Part shown: in pieces, positions 11,741-22,900 of the stretch
Layout of the letters: every line of letters starts with the position of its first letter
How positions within the stretch are numbered: position 1 is the first letter of the stretch
Assembly: GCA_905221605.1 (NCBI GenBank)
Contig: CAJNDS010002559.1
Span: forward strand, 87,501 to 137,500
DNA from: Symbiodinium natans
Lineage: Eukaryota > Sar > Dinophyceae > Suessiales > Symbiodiniaceae
Length of the DNA: 50,000 nt
Reading direction: 5' to 3'
Made by a program: the position numbers and the translations under genes
The notes under the pieces: generated by a model
What the model was told of the DNA's origin: nothing
What the model saw: only the letters and a program-made list of their open reading frames with translations
Database searches by the model: none

Positions 11741-12712
11741 CTTTAAACGAATAAACATAGGGAAGCTCTTTAATGTTTAGTGGAACTCTGGAAGGTTTCA
11801 GCCAAGGGCTTGTTTGTCAGCTACTAGAACAACTTCGCGTACAAACGGCTTATCTTGGTGTTCAAATTATTTAGGATGAAAGCTTGGTGAATTCTGCTGC
11901 GTGCGACCCGGCGGGGAGGGTCCAACCTCCACCTCCCCACACTGCCCTTACCCATCAGAATAAAGGGGTGGCCCGCCAGATATGGCACTTATTATGTCGC
12001 AGCCTTCGGGAAAACACCCCGCCCCCTTACACTGTGCTTACGGTGGGTTCTGGGGGGGGGGTAGCATATATATATATATATGGCTCCGTACTATGCTATA
12101 GGATCCCCCCCCCCCCCCCATGAAAAATAATCTCCCATAATCTAAGCGCAGTTTTGCAGGTCCTCAAACACTACGCCCTAAATCCCCAAACCCCTAAACC
12201 CTGAACCCTAAACCCTAACCCTAAACCCTAAACCCTAAACCCTAAACCCTAAACCCTAAACCCTAAACCCTAAACCCTAAACCCTAAACCCTAACCTAAA
12301 CCCTAAACCCTAAACCCTAAACCCTAAACCCTAAACCCTAAACCCTAAACCCTAAACCCTAAACCCTAAACCCTAAACCCTAACCCTAAACCCTAAACCC
12401 TAAACCCTAAACCCGAACCCCTAAACCCTAAATGCCAAAAACCCTAAGCCCTGAATCCTGCCCTCGAAGCCTGAACCTGGCAGGTCCAGGAACTGGGGTT
12501 TAGGGTTCAGGGTTCAGGTTGGGGTTCAGGGTTCAGGTTGGGGTTCAGAGCTCAGGGTTCAGGGCTCCGCAGCTAGGGTTTAGGGTTTAGGGTTTAGGGT
12601 TTAGGGTTTAGGGCTTAGGGTTTAGGGTTTAAGGTTTCGGGTTTAGGGCTTAGGGTTTAGGGTTTAGGGTTTGGGGATCAGTGTTCAGGGTTTAGGGCCC
12701 TCAACCCTCAAC
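11741..12712. other. spacer and CCCTAAA array, no supported gene
   Basis: Contains a CT-rich inverted segment (11,900-12,050), a short TA repeat, a C run, and a long CCCTAAA array at about 12,196-12,413 with occasional CCCTAA register slips, followed by the opposite orientation at 12,575-12,680. Confidence 0.6.
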
Positions 12713-12759
12713 CCTAAAGACAGGCCAGGCTCAATGATGGCACACTTCGTGTCTTCGCC
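12713..12759 (-). CDS. possible exon GEDTKCAIIEPGLSL
   Basis: Open segment between cttctggcag| and TTAGG|gttgag with an AG|G acceptor. An upstream donor-like site cac|gtgaga occurs near 12,795. Too short for assignment. Confidence 0.35.
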
Positions 12760-13026
12760 CTGCCAGAAGGGGAGTGTCTCACGTGCATCTCGCCTCAATC
12801 CTGGGCCGATGTTATGGGGTTTAGGGTTAAGTGTAGGGTTTAGGGTTGATAGGGTTTATGGGGCTTATAGGGCTAATGGGATTTATAGGGTGGCTTAGTT
12901 ATGGGGCTTATAGGGCTTAGGGATTATAGGGTGTTGGATCAAGGGGGTTTAGTACTCCTAGCAAATCTTCCCCTACCCCCCCCCCCCCCCGCCGGGACAA
13001 AAGAGGCCCAAAAATGGTACCGGGAC

Positions 13027-13386
13027 GTTCAGGCGGGGGTAGCAGTAGGTAGCACAGGATCTCGTGATACAATGGCCTTCAAATCCATAGGACCTTAGAG
13101 CCTAGACATGCTTCAGGCGATCAACAAAAATCATCCCCTGACAAGGTAATGACAGCTATGACGGTTCTACTTGTGTTTCAGGGTTCCTTAAGCGAATCAT
13201 AGAGAATGCTGAACCCCTGCCAATAGCAGGCTAGGTATCCGTTTAGTAAATGGGGCCATGCGCGTGACCTTCTGCATCTTTCCCTCTCTGAAAGGTCTGT
13301 AGGTTCCTCGAGGTAGGCCATAACCCGAGGACCCAATCCTGAAAGCCTGACACCCGGGTTTCGCTCCTCAGGCAAGGCCCTAGCCT
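13027..13386 (-). CDS. cluster of possible short exons
   Basis: Segments 13354-13386 (ARALPEERNP), 13269-13338 (LGPRVMAYLEEPTDLSERER), 13178-13208 (ILYDSLKEP then TGA), 13108-13137 (GMIFVDRLKH) and 13027-13060 (ILCYLLLPPPE) have good acceptors and in-phase junctions. If 13,178 uses a GA donor (AAG|gaaccc) instead of ending at TGA, all five join. Function unknown. Confidence 0.35.
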
Positions 13387-13765
13387 CTGCAGTTTTTGGG
13401 CTTGGTGTGAGGTTCCCAGAGAGCCCAATGCCCCTTAAGTAAGGAATATACCCTAACTTATTCGGGGATCCTTAATATCATTTAAGGTATATTCCGTATT
13501 TAAGAGGTATTGGGCTCTTTGGGGTCTCAGATGTAAGGTTTAGGGGTTGCGAGCTCCAGGTTCAAGACGTGGGAGCTAAGCCTAGACTGACCTCTGCACG
13601 CATCTCTTTTATCAGGTGGTGTGTGTGTGTGTGTCTCTATATATATATGTATGCACATATGTAGAGGCTACTCCAAGTAGGTTCTAGGGTGGAATTCCCT
13701 ACGTCCCAGGGCCCGAAGCCCCCAAGTCCTGAATCCATAAGGGTAAGTACATGATCCCTTAGTAC

Positions 13766-13875
13766 GGGCCCTTAAAAGGGTGCCCCTTACATACCCCTCA
13801 TACCAATTAGGGCCCATAAATCAGAACCTTTAAGGAGGCTAGGGACCATTTTCATTAAGGGTCCATGAAACTACC
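13766..13875 (+). mobile_element. family G element
   Basis: Shares gggcccataRatcagaaccYtt, catgRaRctaccct and ggcccttaaaaggg-like blocks with 44345-44480; a small fragment lies near 49,137. Imperfect inverted ends. A separate single hairpin element lies at 13424-13517 (cccaatgccccttaa...ggtattgggctctt), and another at 23516-23618. Confidence 0.55.
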
Positions 13876-13998
13876 CTCATGCTGCAGATCAAGATCTACA
13901 TCTACTACTTGCTTAAGAACCCCGAAAAAAAACTAAAACTATTCTTCCTTATTAAGGGTAATATAGGGATTCTTGGGTTTCTTAAGCGAACAGTAGAC

Positions 13999-14124
13999 AT
14001 CTGTTAAGCCTAGACAACAGCTGCTGCTCTTTGCAAAGGCAAGTTGCTTTTCAGGTGAAGGAACGCTGTCGTTCCTGCCCACCACACCCGACAACAGATC
14101 CCAAAGACCAGCACGATGACACAC
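13999..14124 (-). CDS. possible 42-codon exon
   Basis: From gtggcttag|GTG to GAT|gtctac, phase 0. It contains NDSVPSPEKQLAFAKSSSC. It is one of the longest uninterrupted frames in the window. It lies 3' of the kinase, so it may be the next gene. Confidence 0.4.
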
Positions 14125-14274
14125 CTAAGCCACGGAAGCCCCTAGACTCCCTAACCCTAAACCCTAAACCCTAAACCCTCAACCCCAAACCCCAAACCCC
14201 AAACCCTAAACCCTAAACCCTAAAACCTAAACTCGTGCCCCCCCCCCCCCCCCCCCCCCCCCCCTCGCACCCAC

Positions 14275-14321
14275 CCCAAGCCCCAAATTGTCCACTACAT
14301 ATGAGCCCCTCTTTACAGGGC
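14275..14321 (-). CDS. possible exon PVKRGSYVVDNLGLG
   Basis: Acceptor cctacag|GC, donor GGG|gtgggt; 15 codons plus two bases. It adjoins a C-run of about 27 bases. No family recognised. Confidence 0.35.
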
Positions 14322-14769
14322 CTGTAGGTAACTCTAGGGAAGAAGGCTTTAGGGTTTGGCGTTTGCTGAGATAGTGTAGAAGTGGTGAAAGCCAAAAGAT
14401 TTCATGGCCCAATTGGGGGGGGCCATCCAACACAATCTCCCGCCCCCGGGGGGGGTTTCCTAAACCCTAAACCCTAAACCCTAAACCCTTAACCCTTAAA
14501 CCCTAAACCCACGCCGTCTAAGGCAGCACAAAACACCCCACACCCCGGTTCAGGGTTTAGAGGGTTGTGGGAATTTGGGTTCAAGGTCTTTTGGGGTTAG
14601 GGTTTATGGGGTTTGGGGTTTACAGGGTTCAGGGTGCGCAGAACTGGGTTTGGGGGGGGCCCAGGGCTTGTTGTGGATTGAGGAGTAATAAACGTTCAAC
14701 TTCTTTAGGGTTTAGGGTTTGGAGCTTAGGGTTTAGGGTTTAGGGTTTAGGGTTTCCCAAGCCCTAGAC

Positions 14770-14820
14770 CCCCGAAAAAGGCATTTGGGTGCTTCATCTT
14801 CCGTGTTCGAAGGAAAGCGC
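14770..14820 (-). CDS. possible C-terminal kinase exon
   Basis: In phase with the previous exon (split Gly), it would encode AFLRTRKMKHPNAFFG from ctaag|GC to GGG|gtctag. A-F-L-R-x-R occupies the place of the last strand (Y-L-R-L-R), but the usual T-D before it is absent. The true C-terminus and stop were not found. Confidence 0.4.
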
Positions 14821-17800
14821 CTTAGTTGCTAGGGTTTAGGCGTTGTAGAGTTTTTGGGTTTTGGGATTTATGGGTCCAGTTGCTCTTGAGTTTTTGGGGG
14901 AGTACACCCTAATTAAACACCAAACCCTAACCCCAAACCCTAAACCCTAAACCCTAAACCCTTAGCCCGAAACCTGGTCTACTGCTCCCCGCCCCCCGTG
15001 AAGAAGCGCCTTCCCCCGGCATGGACATCAGGTGAAGCGAGCCGCCCAAATACCTCGGCTTTGGTCTCAGGGTTTAGGGTTTAGGGTTTAGGGTTTAGGG
15101 TTTAGGGTTTAGGGTTTAGGGTTTAGGGTTTAGGGTTTAGGGTTTAGGGTTTAGGTTTAGGCTTTAGGGTTAAGTTTTTCCTTTGAAAGGGAAAGAAGGG
15201 AAATTCAAAATTATCCCAAAGCACTACCCAGCTTGGCTTGGGTCTCAGGTTGAGGGTGATTTGGGGTTTAGGGTTGAGAGGGTTTTTAGGGTTTAGGCTT
15301 TGGTGTGATCGGGGAACCTAAGGCCCCCAAAACGGGAGAACAAAGGCCTCCCTTCCTGCAGTTGGAGGGGGACGTTCTAGGTTCCGCCTTTGTGTAGAAG
15401 TCGTCATTGATTGACAGGACAGGGGAAGTAAGGTGCGTGGTTTGCAGTTTGAGTAGAGTGGGTGTCAAAACTTACAAAAAGGAGGCAGTAAAGTCGGTAA
15501 AAAAAGGTCGGAAAGCTCAAGCGACCTTCGCATTGCGCTTTGGGTTTTCAGCTCCCGTGTGTTTAGGTACGTGCGAGTCATGACGCCTCACTGCAGCCTT
15601 TCAGGTCCCTAACCCTACTAGCCCTAAACCCTAAACCCTACACCTTAAACCCTAAACCCTAAACCCTAAACCGTAATACCCTAAATCCGAAAAGCGGGCT
15701 GTAGTCCGGGTCCTAGTCGGGACATCCCGGGATGTGCCCTTTTGGGCTGTGAAGCCTCTCTGCAGGGCCAAGGTTCTGAGCGTACAGCCGGCTCAGAGGC
15801 AATCCAACGCCATAGCCTTGTTGGCGCAGTTTGTGGGCTTCGCGGGTTTAGGGTTTAGGGTTCAGGGTTCAGGGTTTAGGGTTTAGGGTTCAGGGTTTAG
15901 GGTTTAGGGTTTAGGGCTTTGGGCTCAGGGTTTAGGGTGTGTGCGTGGTTTAGGCCTCAAAGTTTAGGGTTGTAGGGTTTGCCGGGTGTAGGGTTAAAGG
16001 ATCTGCAATCCCCCACTCTACAAAACACCAGGTTAGATAGAGCATTTTTCCCGGCCCTCAATCTGCTTAGTCGTTCTCAGCAGGTACCCTCCGCCTCCCC
16101 CGACATAAAGAAGGGTTAGGGTGAAGGGGTAACTAAACCCCTACGCCCTAACACCCCAAACCCCTGAAGACAAACCCTTACGCCTATCAACCCTAAGCCC
16201 TTCGAACCCTAAACCCTAAACCCTAAACCCTAAACCCTAAACCCTAAACCCTAAACTGGCCAATTAAGCATCAGTCAGAGGGCCGGCCAAAGGTGTTCCC
16301 TGGTGCTCCCACACGTCCGACCGATTGTCCTCATCTCCAAAGCGGTTTTGGGGTTTAGGGTTTAGGGTTTAGGGCTACTTGGGTTCCCCACTTGGGTTCC
16401 CCTTCCACCCCTCCCCCCACCTAGAGTCCCACGTAAATGACCTTAATTAGGCTTAATTTTCCCTGAATCACCTATTTTTAGATAAATAAATAAATATACA
16501 TATATAGATATACATACATATATATATATGTATATTTATTTATTTATTGTGTTTTATTTTGTTTTTTGGCAGGGGGGGGGGTGGGTGGGTGGGTAGTTTG
16601 GAGGGGGGGATAGTAGGGGAACCCATGGGTTTGGGGCGTCCGGTTCCAGGCCCCCAAGCCCTAAAAACCCCAAACCCATAGGTTTAGGGTTTGGGGTTTG
16701 GGGTTTGGGGTTTGGGGTTTAGGGTTTAGGGTACTTCTTCAAGAAACAATAACTAACAAGCGGGAAACACATTCAACCTCATTCTTCCATAATAGCTACG
16801 GAAGCCTGAAAAGCTTAAATTAAAAGTTCAACTATTGGCTGAAAGTAAGTTTACGTTCGGCTTACACCTTAAGCCCCAAAGGTCTTGCCACAACAGGTTT
16901 TTGTATCATTTTGAAATAAAGGTAAACGCCGGTCCGCTAGTGGGGGCTAAATCCAAAACCCTAAACCCTGAACCCTGAACCCGAGTTTAGGGTTTAGGGT
17001 TCCTAAACTACATGTGCTCCAGGCTTCTGCGGTCGAGTAGGTGTAGGACCAAACGCGATCAGCGACTTCGAAAGGAATGCCACCGGCCAAATCCTGCACA
17101 ACGGCTGCATGGACGGAAAGCAGAGGTTTAGGGTTTTAGGGTTTAGGGTCTTTTGGGTGCTCCAGATTATTACTCTAGACCCTAGAGGCCCTCGGCCAAA
17201 GATCCTTCTTCTGTACTTGGTTCATAATTACATGTATTGTAGGCGGTGTAGGGTGTTTGTGTTTACCCAATTCAAAATCCTCTCATCAGACTTGCCCATG
17301 ATTCCCCTAAAACCGAAACCCTTTAATGACAACTTCAGGAAAGGAGTATGCAGCGGGGTGCCTTCTATAGGGCTGCTATATGAGGTCACCACCTGAAATG
17401 GGCCCAGATTTCCCGAAGCCCCAAACCCAAAACCAAAAACCCTAAACCCCAACACCCTAAATACACCCCAAAGCCCACAACAGCGAACCCTGAATCCTAA
17501 ACTGCTTCCCCAACTGTAGATCCTCTCATGGTCAGCCTAGACAGACCCGAACTCACAGTCGAGCAGGGTTTACGATCGAGACTTTAGGTGTTAGGGTTTA
17601 GGGGTCTAGGTTGAACTGTTCTGTTCCTCGTTATACTAACAGTCCTCAATGGGGATTATAGTACCCCCTACGTACTAGAATCCCTACTATGGACTGTTCG
17701 TATAAGGGTGACCCTAAACCCTAAACCCTAACCCTGAACATTTCAAGGTTTCGGCTTTTTTCAGTCTCCTGAATTCGTATCGCGACCTGTCCAGAGTTCG

Positions 17801-19871
17801 CGCTGACGGTGACAACAATCCTGGCAGCTGCTGAGCATAGTATCTTGGGATCCATTAAGGGGTAAGCCCTAAACCGTAAACCCTAAACCCTAAACCCGAA
17901 ACCCTAAACCCTAAACAAAAAAAGGGAGATATCCCTAAGATAACATTAGGCCCGAGAGTAGCCTAGGAAAAAGGGTGCCCCTTTTGGGCTTGAAGCGGCA
18001 TCTAAGGCAACCTAAACCCTAAAACCGGGAGTAAGGGCCTACTCTGGGTCCCTAAACCCTAAACCCTAAACCCTAAACCCTAAACCCTAAACCCCAAACC
18101 CTAAACCCTAAACCCTAAACCCTAAACCCTAAACCCTAGACCCTAAGCCTAAGCCCTAAAGGGTTTAGACTAGCTGCTGAGTGCAAGGTTGGGGGCTCTT
18201 CCCACCCTCTCGCCATCGCCACAGCCAACACACCCCCCTGCGCCATGACACCCGACACTTAGAACCTTGTGACCCGAAAGCCTGAACCCTAAAGACTGGT
18301 AGGGTTTAGGGTTAGGGTTTAGGGTTTAGGGTTTAGGGTTTAGGGTTTAGGGTTTAGGGTTTAGGGTTTAGGGTTTAGGGTTTAGGGTTTAGGGTTTAGG
18401 GTTTAGGGTTTAGGGTTTAGGGTTTAGGGGATAGGCTGTACCAGACCCACTCTGTCAGCAGCCCAAGACTCGGCCGGCTCTCGATTTCGGCTTGGTTCGA
18501 AGCAGTTTCAATGGTCGCCCGCGCGCTGTTCTTCAGTAACCTCGGGTTTAGGGTTTAGGGTTTAGAGTTTAGGGTCGAGGGTTGAAGGGTTCAGGGTTTA
18601 GGGTTGCGGTCGGTTTGGGCTTAACCTAAACCCCCAAAATATGTATCAACAAAAACATAAGCGTCCATTTGATGGGTTTTGGGCTCGTCACTTGCTTGGG
18701 GGATTCAGGCAAGGGTTAAGGGTTGAGGATTCATAGGGGTTGCTAGGGCTCATATAGGGTTATCATTTCGGTCTGCAGGGTTCATAGGGTTTATCGGGGC
18801 TTCGCGAAGCCTTCAAAAACCTGAAGCCCTTAAAAGCTCTCAAAAGCCCTTAAAAGCCCTTAAAAGCCCTCAAAAGCCCTCACAAGCCCTCAAAAGCCCT
18901 CAAAAGCCCCAAACCCTGAACCCTAAACCGCAGAACCCTAGAGGTCAACATCCAGGCTAGGACTACAAGTCCATAAGTTTGGGAGACTTTGGAGTTTTTG
19001 GCCTTCTGAATACTTCAGATAAGGAGCCAAAAACACTCTAAAAGTTCCAAACGATTTAGTGCTTAGGGTTTGGAGCTTAGATGCAAGCCGGATAAACCCA
19101 AGTATGCACTATATGCACTAACTATGAACCCTACGAACCCTAAACGCAGCGTCTGGATGAACCATGAACGCGAGCGCCCCAACCGTCAAACCCTTTTCGC
19201 TCCAAAACCCCTCCCAAGACACGCACACCCCAAATGATGGCCACCCCCCAACCTCCTCGAAACCCACAACCCAGGAAGCCCCCAAACACAAAACCCTAAA
19301 CAACCGTAAACCCTAAACCCTTGGCCTTCAATATGAATGAGTTAATTGCGAGCCAAGAAACTCCAAAACCATGTAGTAAAGATATTTCGGAACGTATGTG
19401 AAACCTGGGAAGCAGGTTTGGGTGGAGGGGTTGGGGCATACTATATCACAGGACTCTATATACCCTAAACCCTAAACCCTAAACCCCTTAAGGTTGTCTC
19501 CTTGAATACAGGGCTTATAAGGCGCTTAATTGGCGCGTTGCGGACTTCGGGGTTGTATAGGAGTTTATGGGCATTGAAATTTTGGGACTGATGGAGTCTG
19601 TTGAAGGGTTTATTTACTGGGGTTTAGGATTTGGGGTTTCGGGTTTAGGGTTCAGAGTTTAGGGTACAGGACTTAGGGTTTCGGGCTTAGGGTTCAGGGC
19701 TGGTTTTTTGGGGGAGTTCAGGCTGGGCTTTGTGGTTCCGACGTGTGATATGGTGCCAACTGGACAACCGCGTTTCTGACCGCTCGATTGCAGCCCAAGC
19801 ACTAAAGCCTACTCCCGAAAATCCTCACCCTCAGCCTCAGCCTACAGAACGAAAGGCCTAAACCCTAAACC

Positions 19872-19903
<32 letters not shown>

Positions 19904-22900
19904 GCCCTAAACCCCAAACCCTAAGCCCTGAAGCCCTTGCCGAAAGCAGGATCTAGGGCGTTCAGAGCTCAGAATGGGGGGCTTCGGGCTCAGAAGTAAG
20001 GATAGCTGACTCGGGCCTAGAGCAACCTAGCAATGAAAAGGGTTTAGGGTTTAGGGTTTAGGGTTTAGGGTTTAGGGTTTAGGGTTTAGGGTTTAGGGTT
20101 TAGGGTTTAGGGTTTAGGGTTTAGGTTGAGAGGGGCCTAACGTTTAACAGGGAACCGAAGCCCGAAAATGAGGGAAGAACAAATGCCTACTCTGGGTGCC
20201 ACGTGAAGCGATGAAAGAGCAGTTGCAGATGAAAGTACGGCCTCATGCTCAGGGTTCAGGGTTTGGCGTGTGTGGGGTTCAGGATGCAGGGTTTGCAGGG
20301 TTTATAGGGTTATAGGGTTTTAGGGTTTGGGGTTTATAGGCTTTTCTTGTAGGGTTTATAGGGTTCATGGCTTCTAGTGTAAAGGGCGTAGGGTTTCAGG
20401 TTTAGACCTTGATCCCCTGCACCCGAAACCCCAAAACCCCGAACCTCAAAACGATCAAAAGCCTGCACTGCCTTCCCAAACCCTTAACCCTAAACCCGAA
20501 ACCCTAAACCCTAAACCCTAAACCCTGAACCCTAAACCCTAAACCCCCACACCCCTAACCCCTAAACCCCGAAACCCTAAACCCCAAACCCTAAACTCTA
20601 CACCCCAAACCTGATGGACGCTGGTGAGTGGAGGCACTCAGTCGGCCCTCAGCGGTGTTAGCGCTAGGCAGGGTTTCGACTTTGATGTGCACGGTTTCAC
20701 CTCACAGGGGCGCAGGGTTAAGGGTTGAGGGCTTCTAGGGTGAAATTAGGGTGTAAGCTGCTACTTTTTATGTGCATGCACAAAAAAAAGTAGCAGCACG
20801 CATGTTAAGGGTTGAGGGCTTCTAGGGTGAACTTAGGGTGTAAGGGTTTTAGGGTGTAGGGTGTAGGTGTGCTGAGTTTCGGGTTTGGAGCTTCGGGTTT
20901 AGGTCTACAGGAGGCCTCTTGAATAGGATGGGTTGGCGGGGTAGCTGGTGCAATTTTAGTGTATAGCTATGCTTTTTGCAGAAACGTAGGGTGCGCTTAG
21001 GGGTTTCGGGAAGTACGTACATAGTAGTACGTGTTGGGAGTTGAGTTTAGGGTGTGCGGGAATACACTCTGAGCTTAATTAAGACTGTGTGGTTATCTGC
21101 GGAGAACATGCGGCCTCGACCCGAAGCATCACATCCCAAACCCGAAGCCTTTGCAAGTAGCCCCATCATTTGGGTGCCGCGCCTGCCCTCCGGTAATGCT
21201 CCATACCTTCCACTGATGGTTCAGGGCTCTTAATAGGGCCCTGCAACCCCAAACACTGAACCCTCCCACCCAGGGTTTCGGGTGCTATGGCTCAGTGGTT
21301 TGGAGCATGGGAGATTTCGAGGTTCAGGGTTTTCGGGGTTGAGAATTTAAGCTAAGGATGTAGAGTTTCAAAGCTGAAGATCTTATGTTTCAGAGGCTTG
21401 AGGACTTCTGGATTTCAGGGGTGTTGGGTTTAAGGTTTGACTTTGTGAAGGGCTTCTCAGCGGTGATTTCTGTTCAGGATGAGCAACCCTGAGCCCTAAA
21501 CCCAAAACCCTAAACCCCTGCATAAACCCTAAGATCTAAACCAGCCAGCACCCGGGCTTCTGCTGCCGATCTGCAGGGGATAGGCTTGCCAGGTGATGAA
21601 AGGGTCCAGACTTTTGGGGGCCCGACACTGCTAAACGGTTTAGGGCTTGGGTTTAGGATTCAGGGTTTAGGGTTTAGCAACAATGCCAACTGTGTGTGAG
21701 AGATTCTTACTAGGAGAGCTCCTCTTGCTTGGGTACAACAGTGCCAGAAGACTTTAAAGAAGCCCGCAGCCATCAATCCCTCAGCCCTCCGCGTAGAGGT
21801 TCTTTAAAGAGTCGTTAGCGAGGGGGGGAGCGGGGGGGGAGGGGGGATTCCTATGTTTCCACAGAAATGAAGAAAGAGAGAGAGAGAGAGAGCGATATAT
21901 ATATATATATATATGTGAATACATAGATATATATATATATGTTTGTATATTTAGCAATTAGGTTTATATTCCAGGGGAGCTACTTCCCAAAACCCCTACT
22001 ACGAAGAACCCAGTTGTTCCGTGGGTTGGGGGCTTAGGGCGATGCGGCTTGGGAATCTACAGGGTGGGGCCCCCTTACTATACTAACTGTAGTTCAGGGA
22101 CTTATAACCTAACTTAGGGTCCTTAAAACCCAATTCAGGGCCCTTATAACTCTACTTATAACTAGGGGGCCCCACCCTGTAGGGTCTAATTCGGGTGCAG
22201 GGCTTTTATGGGGGACCTTTGGCATGGCTCAGGGACGAGGACTCGGATTCAGCCCTAACCCTTAACCCTAAACCCTAAACCCTAAACCCTAAACCCTAAA
22301 CCCTAAACCCTAAACCCTAAACCCTAAACCTTAAACAAAGCTCATTGCAGGCCAGTGGGCAGAGCCACCGCGCACGCTCTGCGGCCCTACTACCTTAGCT
22401 GGGTTTAGGGTTTAGGGTTGAAGGTTTACGGTTTAGGGTATAGGGTTCCACAAAGTTTCGCAGTCATTGGTCAAGAGGCCGCGCATCTACAAGGCAGGAC
22501 GATCGGACCAGTACAGTAGCAAGATGAAAGGTTAACATCCTGACAGCAGCGAGGGCCCCGAAAGCTAGACCCTACTTACAGTTTCGGGGTTAGGGTTTCC
22601 AGGCAGTGTTGAGGCCCCTAAGCCCTAAACCCTGAACCCTCAACCCTCAGCCCTAAACCCTAAACCCTGAACCCTCAACCCTAAGCCCTGAAACCCCCAA
22701 AGCTTAGGGCAACCCGAGGCCGTAAACCGTGAACTTGAGACTGCCAGGGTTTATGGTTTAGGGTTTAGGGCGTAGGGTTCAGAACCCTAAACCCTAAACC
22801 CTAAACCCTAAACCCTAAACCCTAAACCCTAAACCCTAAACCCTAAACCGTTTAGGGTTTAGGGCTTGGGGCTTAGCAGCTTTGAATGGAATCGTTTCCT

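Noticed and set aside
17270-17315. Minus frame GIMGKSDERILNW, which resembles the region after a G1 box
   Set aside because: The true G1 exon (DLAGGI...YSTA) is at 17,012-17,093 and joins its neighbours exactly. This shows how easily a chance exon can look real here.
18160-18240. Minus frame GGVLAVAMARGWEEPPTLHS as the G1 box of the kinase
   Set aside because: The N-box exon joins the 17,769-17,843 exon directly in phase 0, and the real G1 box is further downstream.
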